From Cucumis sativus (lineage: Eukaryota > Streptophyta > Magnoliopsida > Cucurbitales > Cucurbitaceae), in assembly GCF_000004075.3 (NCBI RefSeq), contig NC_026657.2, forward strand, positions 13,950,001 through 14,014,000: a stretch of 64,000 nucleotides of DNA, in the 5' to 3' direction. Both the position numbers and the translations under genes were made by a program. How positions within the stretch are numbered: the stretch's first letter is position 1; the number at the start of each line of letters is the position of its first letter. Positions 10,098 to 22,173 of the stretch are shown piece after piece. The notes beneath the pieces are model-generated. The model was not told the origin of the DNA. It worked only from the letters and a program-made list of their open reading frames with translations, and made no database searches.

Positions 10098-12140
10098 ATG
10101 TCAACCGGCAAGCTTAAGGACGGGGAACGTCGGCTGGTGATTCCGATGCCTCCCAAACCCAAACCTGACACGCAGTTGGCCACGGCTGAGTCTAACGCGC
10201 TTGTCGAATATACGCCGCCGGTGAAGGAGGAGGATGAGGATTTGGAGGTCAAGCTACGGAGAATCATAGATAATGTTCCTGTTCGTGTCAGCAACACGTC
10301 TGGCAGCTCTGCTGGTTCTGGTTCCGGTGATTTTCACCAGGTACTCCAGTGGATTATCTTGTTTTATATTGCGTAGATTTTCATCTGGGATTGATTCTTG
10401 TTGATGACTTTTGTTTTCGTATTACTTTGTGGGATATTTTTACGATGAATGTTTAATGCATTGATGGAAAATTTGTAATTGCATTACTTGAAGTGGTTAT
10501 TGACGGAGTATGAAATGTATGTTAAGCCTTGGGATGTGCTAACAAACTTGTTTCCTGACATTTTTTTATCATTCGAGTTATTGAGGGAGCAAAGGTTGAT
10601 GAGTGGAAGAACTTTTTATCGGGCGGAAATAGGCAGGGTGTGAACGACAGGGGAGTTGAATGAAGGTTGATGTTTCTTATTTTGATGGGAACTGGAATCT
10701 TGAAAATTCCTAGATTCGGTTATTAGGTCATGGAGCAGTTATTTGAATCTATGGACATCTGCAAAGAAATGGCTTAGAACTCAAGGACTCAGTTGTGGAA
10801 CCTGTAGGATTGACCTTGTTCAAGTAGGTTGTGACATTTGTAAAGAAGATCATGGTGTACAAATTGAAAGAGCGAAGCTAAGGCCCTAGGGTTGTTGTAA
10901 CCATTGCAAAAGCATTGTTGAAAAAGGTAGAAATTAGATGAATACATGACAAAAAAGACAACCTACATGGTAGGAATACAAGTAGGATGTAGTTGGATTA
11001 CCAATTAATTGTTTTATGTTCGTAGGTAATAGGAAAACTGGGGCATCTAGTTTATGTTCAGAATGGTTTGGTAGTTGAAGAGAGAGACAAGATTTTATTA
11101 GATGCCTGGCATGTTAGAAAACAAGGAAAATATCCACCAATAAATTTGAATGGATCTAGAATTGTGGATTTATCTTAAAATGGGATGCCCATTGTTTCAT
11201 TTTAATTATTTTGTAAACTTTCGAGTGAAAGATGATACATTTGATAAAATTTTCTGGTGACATAATGAAGTAATCTTATCCTCTCACAGTGTGAGGTAGA
11301 AATGAGTTGGAGTAATGTTGTGTTCCATGCACCCATATTTTCATATGATATAGCTATGGTTATCTCCTACCAAAATCAAGTTACTATGACTATTATCACT
11401 CAGGTTTTTGTGGTAGAGTGCATCAATTGACCATGGTGTAACAGTAGTATGGAGACTGTTATCAACAATACTCTTGAAATTTTGGCCAAAGTAAATATGT
11501 TCCTTGCTTTTGTTGATTTTCCCATGTCATCTAAGAACGGCTAATGTAATTTAATAGAAGTGACAGGACGGCCGACAGGTTTATGAAAATACTATTTGAA
11601 ATAAAAATGCTCTTCAGTCTGGTGTGGATCGATCCTTTTCAACCTGATTCAATGTTACTGGTGTTTAGGAAAGGAAGTCTCCACTTGTGTGGTTAAGTCT
11701 ACAATTTTTACTTTAGCATGCATTAGATCTTTTTGCTTCCTTTAATCTATTTTTATTCCTCTCTCCTTAATAAAGAGCAGCTATTCGTGAGTTTATGGTA
11801 ATATGTCTCTATCCTTGGATTATGTAGTAATGTTTGCTTGTTCCATCAAATTTTCAAATGGCAGTATAGGCAAATGAGGCGAAAAGAGCAAGACAGACTT
11901 GCTAGAATGGACGTTGATTATCAGAAAAAGAAAGAAATAGCCGAATTCAATATGAGAAGGGAAGAGAGAATGAAAGCTGCTGAGGAGCGTACATCAAAGA
12001 AGCGCTTAAAACGCCAAAAGAAGAAGCAAAGAAGAAAAGAAAAGAGGAGCAAATTGAATTCGGGTGAAGATGAGAATCAGAAAGATGAGTCCTCTGATGA
12101 TGAAGGGGATACGGATAAGGGTGAGGATGAAGCAACATGA
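10098..12140 (+). CDS. PRKRIP1: PRKRIP1 homologue (PRKR-interacting protein 1 family)
   Basis: Two exons, 10098-10340 and 11865-12140, join in phase 0 to give 172 aa. The first exon ends SGSGDFHQ before a GT donor. The second begins YRQMRRKEQDRLARMD after a GCAG acceptor. The family hallmark is 'GSG.FH.YR..RR.E..R', followed by a long basic helix, here about residues 82-150, rich in Lys/Arg/Glu (for example KRLKRQKKKQRRKEKR). An acidic Ser/Asp/Glu tail ends the protein. Animal PRKRIP1 is nuclear, binds double-stranded RNA and is found in the spliceosome C-complex; the plant function is inferred from this. The intron of 1524 bp shows no gene inside it. Confidence 0.88.
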
Positions 12141-13020
12141 CTGGATCTTTCCCACCTGGAATCAAAGTTTAAAGTTCGAACTTTTCTCCCCAAGCCTTTC
12201 CAGATGAGCATCGAACCAGGTGACAACCACGAGTTTGCGTACCTGACATTTTGCTGGTTTGCAATTCCTTATGAGCCGTTGTAGTACGAGGATCTGTTAG
12301 CTTTTGTGATTTTCTTGAAGGTGAGGTTGGAAGAATTGGATCATTTGAATATAATTCTGCTATCTTCTCACAGGACACCACACACTCTCTCTTTAAATTA
12401 CATGACAACCAACGTGTACGCAGAATATCTATTACATTACATGTTGAACAGATCGATAGAATTTTAGTTTAGTCTGAGGGATACTCGTTGCTTATGAACT
12501 TGTTGCTTATGATTTTATGAACGGAAGGGATGTAATTCTGAGATGAGCAGAGATGCAAAGTTCAAGAAATGTGATTCAATACTTTGGCCGACACTTCTAG
12601 AAACTGATATAGGTTATTAGATACAAAACTGAGGCATGCTTTGATCATTAGAATTGAATGAGGGCTGAAAATTTGGTCCTGACATTACAACTAATATTGA
12701 ATGAAGCAGATTGATGATGCAGGGATACTTTGACTATCTGTTTGAATCACAAGTGTTTGTTAAGTGAATGTGGTTGTTCCTGTGATTGACAGATGATTAG
12801 ATTATTAATAATCGAAGGTGTTAGTGGCAGGGAGTTGGAATTTAAAATAGTAATACGACCCAAACATGTAGAATTACTATTTCAAATACTTATTTGTTAT
12901 ATATAGATTATTATAACTCACAGTATTATCATGACCACCAATACCAATGTTATGAAACTACCAAAATGCCTTCGAAGTGTTTAAGTAATGCTAACTTGAG
13001 CTTAACTCGACTATAATTGA
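12141..13020. other. 3' flank of the PRKRIP1-like gene and intergenic
   Basis: Probable 3' UTR for the first few hundred bases, then AT-rich sequence with no other gene or repeat recognised. Confidence 0.45.
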
Positions 13021-13026
13021 TAGTCT

Positions 13027-13135
13027 ATTTTTTTATTTTATTATTTTGGAGGTTATCAAATCAACATGTTTCCCTTGATCATACTTTTTTATTTTATTAT
13101 TTTGGAGGTTATCAAATCAACATGTTTCCCTTGAT
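13027..13135 (+). repeat. Two-copy tandem duplication, about 56 bp
   Basis: The stretch 'ttttattttattattttgga' followed by 'ggttatcaaatcaacatgtt' and 'tcccttgat' occurs twice, 56 bases apart and nearly identical. It lies about 400 bases upstream of the reticulon gene. Confidence 0.85.
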
Positions 13136-13537
13136 TGTATGGTCGATTCAATTTTTGGACGGTCGTAATAATAAGTGTTGGACCCAGCAAATTTTAACCA
13201 CTACAAAAGAGCATAACTCAACTGGTAATTTACGTAGGGATTAGAAGCTTAACATTCATCATCCATATTGTCTCAACTTACACATAATAACCCTAACTCT
13301 ATTTAATTCAATAGAATAACCCCTGAAAATTGAAAGTGAAAACAGCTTGGAGATTTATTAAAAGCCCAGCCCAATTTGAAAATAAATATAAGAAATAAAT
13401 AAAGTTTTCAATTTTTGTTGAAATTTGTTGATGTTAGTATTCTCCGTTTGCTCCCCTCAGTTCTTCAATCTTCATCCTCTCTCTGGCTTTCAATTCCCTC
13501 TCTTTCTCTCTTTCTCTCAAACCCTAATCACATTTCC

Positions 13538-14960
13538 ATGGTAGGATCTAATTCTTCTCGTCGCATTTCTGTTCATCAAGCCCTTGGCGGTGGTCATGGT
13601 ACTTCCCTTCTCCTTTCTTCTCTGTTTCCTGATCTTTCAGTTTTCCAACTGCTACTACATTCATGCTTTAGTATTCCTTCCTCGATCACGGTTTGTCTTT
13701 TCATGATCGGAAAATGAATTTTTCATTGCAATCTGTATCTGAATTATGTGTTTCATTGGGTTCATTTCTTTAAGAAACTGCCCCGATCTTCTCCTTTATG
13801 TTCTTTTTTAATTTGCTCACTTTGTTTTTATTTCTATTAAATGTTGTTAGTGGCTGATGTGCTGTTATGGAAGAAATGGTGTGGTGGGGTTGTGATGCTA
13901 ACGTCTGCAACTGCTTTGTGGTACCTGTTTGAAAGAGCCGGTTACAACTTCTTATCTTTTGTTGCCAATGTTCTATTGCTTCTTGTCATCATTCTTTTTT
14001 TCTGGGCCAAATCTGCTTCCCTTCTCAATAGGTATTTTGGCTCTTCCTTCTGCCTGCTTTCGGTGCTTTAGATAGTTTTGTTTTATAATCTCCATTTCTT
14101 GGGTCCAAGTTTGTGGAGTTAATGTTTTTTTTTATCGATGATGAATCAAAGTAAATAACATACATTATTAGAGACCCATTTCATTGTATCAACCTTAGCA
14201 TATCTCACAGAATGAGATGGTAATTAATAGGATTTCAAATAAATATGTCCATACAAAGTTGAACGTTTTTCAAATTTTTTGTTGGAAAATTTTCTGAGGT
14301 GATAATTAATATGGCTTAGAATTATTGTTTTAGGTTAGCTCTGATTAAATATTCACAATCTCAAGATTTGAAATGAAATGGACGTAGAGTAATAGTTACC
14401 TTCCTTTGTGATTCAGACCTCTACCTCCGCTTCCTGATCTGGAAATTTCTGAGGAATCTGTTTCAATGGTTGCCAATGAACTGCGATTTTGTATCAATTT
14501 TGCACTTTCTATAGCACGCGATATTGCAATAGGCAGAAACCTTAAGCTCTTTCTTCAGGTAAGGTATCATCACTTGTCTTTTTGTCTGTGAGATGGCTGG
14601 GACTTGTGTTAATTATTCATGATTTCAGGTTGCTCTTGCACTATGGATTGTGTCATTCATTGGCAGTTTCTTCAATTTTCTTACACTGGTTTATATTGGT
14701 GAGTTTTGTGGGGCCTTTGTTTATTTGTAATCAGCCGTTCGAATATCATAGCTGTTGTAGTTTATGCATTTTATCAAAATATTTTTGCAGGGGTCCTTCT
14801 CAGTCTTTCAGCTCCTATAGTGTATGACAAATACCAAGATCACATCGATGAAAAGTTGTGTGTAACACATAGATATGCACAGATGCAATACAGGAAGCTT
14901 GATGAGAATGTTTTAAGGAAGATTCCATTGCCCTTAAATAAGGAGAAGAAGATGCAATAG
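13538..14960 (+). CDS. Reticulon-like protein B (RTNLB), short plant type
   Basis: Five exons (13538-13598, 13851-14031, 14417-14558, 14629-14698, 14791-14960) join with matching phases into 207 aa. The reticulon homology domain covers about residues 21-190. It contains ADVLLWKKW at its start, one long hydrophobic hairpin (about 30-75), a polar linker with PLPPLPDL and [19 protein letters not shown], and a second hairpin (about 129-160, [19 protein letters not shown]). It ends with YDKYQDHID and a short basic tail. Reticulons shape tubular endoplasmic reticulum by wedging hairpins into the membrane. The very short N-terminus (about 20 aa) is that of the small RTNLB group. Start chosen at 13538 because [20 protein letters not shown] fits the family N-terminus and splices in phase. 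Confidence 0.92.
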
Positions 14961-17740
14961 GCACAGTACCTCGTTTTATGATCGGTAGCTTCAAAAGAAG
15001 TGAGCTGGATTATCTTTTTCGTAATGTTTGACTCCATTTTTGTATCATGACTCGAACCATAAAAATTATTTCTGATTGACATAGTGATAATTATGTACTA
15101 ATATTCTAATGCTTGTTAAAAAATCTCCTATTTTCTCTTCTTCTTTCTTGTGTTTTCTTTCCTTTAATTTGAGCATCAATCTATTTCTTTCTATTGTAAT
15201 CTAAATGCCACCTACTTCTCTTGATGAAGGATTGTTAGACCTTGAAGTTTATGAATAATTTCTCGTAGCTTATGAGATTAGTTTATTACTTCTTAAGTTT
15301 CAATGTTCTATACGTTAACATCTCATAAGATTTCACCAAATCTGATCACTTAGTTTTCAACATTTTAGAAACATAACAGCTAATGAATTAGTTATTAGTA
15401 TCTTTTCTTTTACACTTGTTTCAGTTGATTAGTTAGAGAAATTAATTAGTTACAAGTTTCTTTCATCTCCTCTTGTCCTTGTTTTTTTGATAAATAGATT
15501 TGTTTTAATTGTTCATCCCCTGCCTTAGATTAGTGAAGTTATTGATCTTCTTATGGCTCAATGTTACCACTTACCACTTACTGGTAATTTCCTTAAATGG
15601 TGATTTCATTGTAGCCCATTCTTGCAAAACTACCCATCATAGTGATTCTACCTTACCCGCTGATCATTAAGGTGTTTTCTTAAATATCTATATCTGGAAG
15701 GAATAGCCGATTATCTGTAGACAAGTATTCTTCTTTAAAGTCCTTTAGGCTTTTAGTGCAGCATGATTCTTCTTGGTGGTGCATCGTCCATGCAAAATCC
15801 TTTTGTAATTACAATGAGAAATCTCTTCTTTGGTAGAACATTGTGAAAGGGCTGTGTCTACCCATGGCTACTAGGTTGTTCATTAGTTCTTATAATGAAT
15901 ATACATCTTTATTATTATTACTATTATTTTTTCTATGTATGCTTGTCAATGAAGTTGACTTCTAGCTTTATGTTCTTGGCCAAAGTAACCAATCTGTCAA
16001 AAGTGCTTATCCTGTCGTAAAAGATTTAAGATGTGGGTAATGTTATATTGTTCACACAATTCTTGGATGGGCTGCCCTGATTCTTGAGAATGTGCTATAC
16101 TACAATGGTCAATCCAATATAGTTCAAGTAATCAATGCTTCATAGGATGTAGGATGAAAGTTTTTGTGTATGGTAAGAAACTTTGCAAATAGATAATTAT
16201 TTATAGGGTAGTTGAGTCTTGTTATACTATAATTTTTGTTTTCAAAAGACATAGTTGCTGTCTTCTCAGTTGAAGAACTTTTGTTAAGCTTCTTTTAATT
16301 TCTTTTTCCTTCTGGCCATAACTTCTATTTTACCTTTTTCTGGTTTTCAAATATTTTCATCTGTTTGTCTGACTTGCGTTGGTTTTACTTGTTGCTACTT
16401 TGAAGTATGCAGAGGCACATTGGCTGGCTTTCAAAAGGATGATGAGTAGATCTGAAGATTTTGATCAGAGGCATTAAGATTGCTTTTAAAAGCGATGTAC
16501 TTCAGAATTCTAGATCTTTTAGAAAGCTGTGTGGTATATAGTTTAACAGAAATGTATTCTGACTTCAACTTTGGGGTGAAAACTGAAATCAATAGTGTTT
16601 GATTTTGGATTGAATAGTGTCTTGGTTACCCTGGTTTCCCACTCTAGGTTTGTAATTTTTTTTGGCAATTATCTTGTTATTTGAACTAAATGACAATAAA
16701 ATTTCATAGATTAGAACCTTTCTTTAACTTTGGCAATTTTGTTTTGTCATTTCTGTACCATGGCTGTTATTTGTGCCTGGATTGTAATGGTAACGAGATT
16801 TTGCATACCCTTCAGTTTGCTTCGGAACCTAGCATACCCTTCAGTGCAAACACTCTAACTTAGCTTCTCATGTACAATGGAAACTATAGCCACATAATTT
16901 TTATCCAGGATTGTCATGGAAATGATAAGGAAGAAGTCCCAAGTGATTTTTCTCTCTTTTTAATCTCAATATGTTGCGTAGGCTGATTCGTTATTTTTCT
17001 TGTCAGGTGTAATGACAGAGAAAATGTTCCATCTCATGTAAAGCAAATGTAAGTTTCTGAGCCTCACTTTTAAGGTAAAATGGTAAACATTTAGGAGGAG
17101 AGTAAAAGATTATGAATGAGTTCGCATGGAATAGAGAAATTATTATTACTGGGACACTTCTGCACCCAAGCACATGTATTTTTGTCCCCTGGTTTGTGTG
17201 GTATGGGGCTTTGCAAAGGACGCAAGTGTTCCTATATATTTATTTAGGCTGTCGAATTCACTATTGGTTCTTTATAAAATTCTCAAGTGCATCTTAGTTA
17301 TGACTTATGATTTTGGCACACACTGAATTTTATATATATTTCTCTGTAAATTTCTAGTACCAAGCACATGGTATTGTTTGTGCCAAACCAAAGGAAGCAA
17401 AGAAAGGCCAAAAGGATACAGAATTTATTACACTTTTTGGGTGTGTTTGGTCTTTTCCTTTCGGATTATTTAATTAGAAATTGAGATCAATGTTGGGATG
17501 GTATGATAGTTTACTTAGTTCGAAGCTTTAGGTGTGTTTCAATCTTACAAGTTACTTAAAAACCTACTCCTAAGGCTACATCTTCCCATAGATCTCAAAC
17601 CCATACAACTCATAAATCTAATACGAAAATATCATAGAAAAACGCTTTTGAAGTTTGTCCATCCTAGATTAGACAAGCCCCCTGGTTTCCGAAGCTCAGG
17701 ATTAGCGTTGAAGTATTTATCTCAAAACGTAATGGGTTCA
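14961..17740. other. Intergenic
   Basis: 3' UTR of the reticulon gene, then about 2.6 kb without a supported gene. A short duplication 'gcatacccttcagt' occurs near 16804 and 16831. No mobile element identified. Confidence 0.4.
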
Positions 17741-17747
17741 TACTAGA

Positions 17748-17890
17748 CCAGTGTTTTAAAAAGCTCTCTTGGTTGTGCGCCTAGGTTGATGCTCACAAAA
17801 CAAGGTGCAACTAAGGCATTTTGTGAAGCCCCAAGGTTCCAAGCCCTGTGCTTTTGGGGTTTTTTTTTAACTATTTAAAAAAAAAAAAGA
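17748..17890 (+). mobile_element. Possible hAT-like MITE remnant
   Basis: The block starts CCAGTGTTTTAAAAAGC and continues with GTGCGCCTAGG, GAAGCCCCAAGG and an AT/A-rich end. The CAGTGTTTTAAAA start with 'gcgcctagg' units is typical of short hAT-related repeats in plants. I could not find the other inverted end or an 8-bp duplication. Confidence 0.3.
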
Positions 17891-20800
17891 AGTTATAACA
17901 AGGATAGTCTTCCTTCTTTATTAACTATAAACATCAAAGCATATTTAAGTGCTTAGAAAGTCATTCTAAACACATTGCTTTTTTGGAAGTAAATTCTTTG
18001 GGGTATTCATAATGGTTTTGAAAGAAAGTAAAAGGAATAAGAAATTGGATGAAGAGAAGTGAATGTGAAGGTGATTGTTTATATTGCAGAGTAGTTGATA
18101 GTGACAGTGATATGTAGAAAGATAATGCTTTAAGTAGAAGGAAGAATCATTATTCATGTTTTATTCAAAGGATGATGAAAGGTGAAGAAGACAAACAACA
18201 ATGCATGAATGCATATCTTTGGGAGACCAATTAGTTGCTGAAGAACAGGTTTCCCTTTCTGGTTTGTCAGAGCTTCTCAAATCATTCTCTCTTAATACTA
18301 CAATTCAACTTTTTTTGCCCTATTTATTTGATCCTGTCCAATGTGAATGAGAATTAGTTTTTTGTGGAATTGGGGAAAAAGAAATCATAATAATCTTTTG
18401 TCTATCAAAAACCATTTGAAGCTGCTTAAAATATCACTTTAATTTGGTCCTTTCTACTTTAGATTTCGTTTTGTTTTAGATCATACACCGTACAAAAAAG
18501 GACACGATCTGGATATGTTTTCAAACTTAATGTTGGGATCAAGAGAGTTCTTTGTGGGAAAAATGAAGGATAGTCTTACTTTTTTTTTCTATCATTACCA
18601 TTAATTTAAAGATTTATTAAAAGTATATGAGTTAAATTTGGACATTTGAATAGTTTACGTACGTGGACCCAATTGGTATTTTAACTCATTGTTGGATGAT
18701 ACAAAGAAAGAAATAAGGGAAAATGAATTTAAATTGTTTCATAGTGAAATGTTCTTATATTTGAAAATATTTTGAATAGTATTACAATTTTACAAATAAA
18801 TTGAAATTGAATATGAGAACCGAAATAGAGGGAGTAATAATGATAGGAGAGTATCACATTCTAAAAAAAACAAAATGCACAAATTTAAATTCATTTGTGA
18901 TAAACATCATCTATGACAACAACCATCCCTTTCATTCTCATTCTTAACAAACAAATAAAAATTCCAACATTTGAGTTCTTATAATATGAATAAAATGCAT
19001 AGAGATACTTATAGTAGGATATTATATTGTTTTGTTTTGAGATCACGTTGAGGAAGGTGTTTTTATTTAAATTTGGTGATTTAATATATATGCTCAAACA
19101 TTGTATTGTTGTTATTATTATTTTGGTAATTTAGTTTAATACATTGAAAAGAATAGGAATCTTTGAGAATGCAATGTGGGAATCTAAGGGTTGGTGGTGG
19201 GCAGTGGTCCTTAGGCTCATAGGACCATCCTCCTATGTGTATATATATCATCTTTAATTTCCAAGGTCCATATTTTTCTTCCATTTCTTTTGGATAATTA
19301 TTTCCTTTAATGCCAACTATGTGTTTGAACATAAAACCATTTCCAATTTTTAAAAAATCTCTTTTTTGAGATTTTTTTCACTTTTTACTGTAGAGTTCTA
19401 GAAAGATGATTGAATTTATCAACTTTTAAGGTAATACTTTGATGTCCTATCTATTGAGTTATACTTGAATTGATTCACATTTATATAATTAATTTGAGTT
19501 CTTTGTGAACATATTACATTTGTTTTACATGGGTTTTGATATATTTGGTGGGTATTTAAGTAATCTATTTCTCAAAATAAGACTTTTTTATTTTTCTAAA
19601 AATGGATATGAATTGGAAGAAAGAAGTATTAATTCTTGTTTCCAAGTTAACCTTCTAAATAAATGTAGACTATTTTGGTATTTTATATGAATGAAAACAT
19701 TTGAACTATCCATATCATTTTGAGGAAAAGCCTATATATTTTATTTTAAGCTTACATTGAGTTGAATATCCAAACTACAACAAGTGGGAGAGTTGGTCTC
19801 AAACCATGTTATGAATAACAACAAATTCAAACCAACCAAAATTTAAAGATCAAACTACCTTTACCTTTCTAGTTTTAAATATGTCATTCACTATTCAAAT
19901 TATATCTTTTTAGTTCTCAAACTTTTTGAAACTGTTTTTTATTTTAATTTTATTTAACATTATGACATTTTGAATTGCAAAAATACGTTTGTAAACCTAT
20001 TAGAAGAAACTAAAATATTAAAAAGACACCTTTTCAAAATTTAGGCATCTAATAAATACTCGGAAACTAAAATAATATATTTTGAAGATGTAGGAACTAC
20101 TTGAGATTTTTTTTCTATACTTAGTCAAAACGAAATGATGAAAGTGCTTTAAATCTACTAAAAAGGATTCTGTATGCTTTGAAAGTTACCTTAAAACAAC
20201 TTACCCTAATGGTAAAGATAAAAGATGAAAGGAAAGTAAAAAAAATTTAAGAGAAGAGATGGTATTTTGTGCACAAAACTATGGTTGAATTGACGGGTAA
20301 GTACTTTTTCTTTCAAATACTTTATAGTATTAAAAAAATGAGATATAAAACCTCCCACACAAAAGATAAAGGAATAACTTTTTATGGAATTGACCATATG
20401 AATACAAAAAGCTTTTGCGTGAAATGAGAAGTGAGAATTTGTGAGGTAATATATATAAGATTGTTTTAGTAAGAAAAAGATTTTGTCTGAATATCTTTGA
20501 AAGTGTACCAAAAAAGGCATCAAAATTTGGACATTGTGTTGTGGGTGTGATCAAGTGTGTCTTGAAACTCTCACTATATATACTTTTTTTATTTTTACGT
20601 TCCCTTTATTTCTTTTGAGGCCTTCATGTTTGTTTACATATAATATTGTTTTATATATAATATATATATATATATATATTTCATACCCTAAAATTGTATA
20701 ATAATAATAAACTTCCCATCTCCCTATGGAGTCTCTGTTCCATTTCTTACATCTATGAGAATTGCCCATAACTTATCATGCATTCATGAATTCACACAAA

Positions 20801-21850
20801 TTAAACAAATAATTATAACAATATCAATCCTAGTGAGACACATCAACTAGTACAATTTCATTGCATTTAAAAAGGGTTTTCTTCCCCCCTCAACTTTGAG
20901 AAAAGAAATGGTAGATATTTCATCTATTATTAGGCTCTCATTCTTCTTTTAAACTAAAACTAAATATGGGTATACTGTATATAAGTCAACAAAAGTTTAG
21001 TAAGATAGATAAATTGCAATTTTGTAAGAAAAAGAAAAGGGTAAAAGTGTGCTATATTATTTTTGAGTAGGGTTCATGGTTAAGACTTAAGAAGGTTTTT
21101 ACTTTGGGTGGGATTTAATATCTATTTGTTGGGTGTTGCTTAGGTAAAAATAAGAAGAACAACAGCAATAATAATAACAATAAAATGTGGGTGACAGTTC
21201 ATTTTTGAACCCTATCCAGTTTATCATTTCATGAAAATGATAGTACCAACGATTAATTAAAAGACCTGCTGTGTTTACAAAATACAACTTGTGTAGTCAA
21301 AGATTGCATTCCAATTTTTCTTTTTTCTTTTTTATAGTATATTATAACTATAGTATTCTTTTCTTTTTCTATTTCCAAAAGTACATTTCATATGATGATT
21401 ATGTTTGGAAACAACCTTTCAAATTCTTTAGTTATATATGTCATAGTTAAAGTTGTAAATTTTCTCATTAGTTTACTGAGTTATCTTTATATATATATAT
21501 ATGTAAGAATTTACTTTACCACCTTTAATCACTTATGCATGGTTTAGTTTTAATAGTTTAAAATTTATTAATGATGTTATACCCATATGCTTTGTCATTT
21601 TGTTTTAAAATAACACTCATATACAATTGTTGTATTGCTCTTTTTAACTTTTTCATAATTGTGTTCAACATTATTACTGCAATATAATGTTTGAGGGTTA
21701 AATTTTTATCATCAATTGTTAGCTATTGATAGTTAGTTATAAGGTATAATTGTAACTAAAATCATTAAATTTTAGATGTGATATTTTTGTAGTTTGTTTA
21801 ATATATTTGATATTATAATTTAACATAGTTATTAATAAGAAGTTGATGGG
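17891..21850. other. Long AT-rich intergenic region
   Basis: No supported gene. Contains an AT dinucleotide run at 20652-20679 and other short simple repeats. The last few hundred bases are the upstream region of the receptor-like kinase gene. Short open frames here lack any recognisable motif. Confidence 0.45.
20652..20679. repeat. (AT)n microsatellite
   Basis: Alternating A/T run of about 28 bases with one irregular step. Confidence 0.9.
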
Positions 21851-21979
21851 TCTATGATTTGAGCTCTCGAGAGAAGCCTGTGGGCATTGGTGGAGAAGAA
21901 GAAAGAAAAAAGGCATTAAAATTGAAGCAAAGCAGGCAGCAACCTTACAATTTCATTTCTCATGTCCTTTTTGGCTTTT

Positions 21980-22173
21980 TCACCCACGAGATTCTCTCAC
22001 TCTCTCTCTTGTTCTTCAAATTACTCATCTCAACCACTGTTCATTTCGCTCACACTTTTCTGTTTCAAGATTCCTCCATTATCTCTCTCGCTTTGTTAAC
22101 TTCAGTGGGTCTCTTTCCTCCTCCTCCTCCTTCCTTTCTTTCAACATGGCTTTGTTTTAGTACCCAAAAAATC
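21980..22173 (+). promoter_or_regulatory. CT-rich leader of the receptor-like kinase gene
   Basis: Pyrimidine-rich tracts (for example ctctcactctctctcttg) run up to the start codon, as in many plant core promoters and 5' UTRs. The kinase frame stays open upstream to about 21859 but contains no ATG before 22174, so this stretch is read as leader. Confidence 0.45.

Noticed and set aside
13017..13244. 75-aa frame with repeated peptide
   Set aside because: The repeat is a by-product of the 56-bp DNA duplication and not a protein repeat.
16395..16480. Possible extra 3' exon after the reticulon gene
   Set aside because: A short in-frame stretch after an AG-like site, but the reticulon frame already ends properly at 14960 and no family homology was seen.
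19081..19332. 83-aa minus frame (KYGPWKLKM..., HIGGWSYEPKDHCPPP...)
   Set aside because: No recognised family, low-complexity Asn run at the end, and nothing nearby to support a gene. It could be a short peptide but this is not supported.
21859..22173. N-terminal extension of the receptor kinase
   Set aside because: The open frame extends upstream but begins with TTG and contains no ATG before 22174. The downstream start gives a proper signal peptide.
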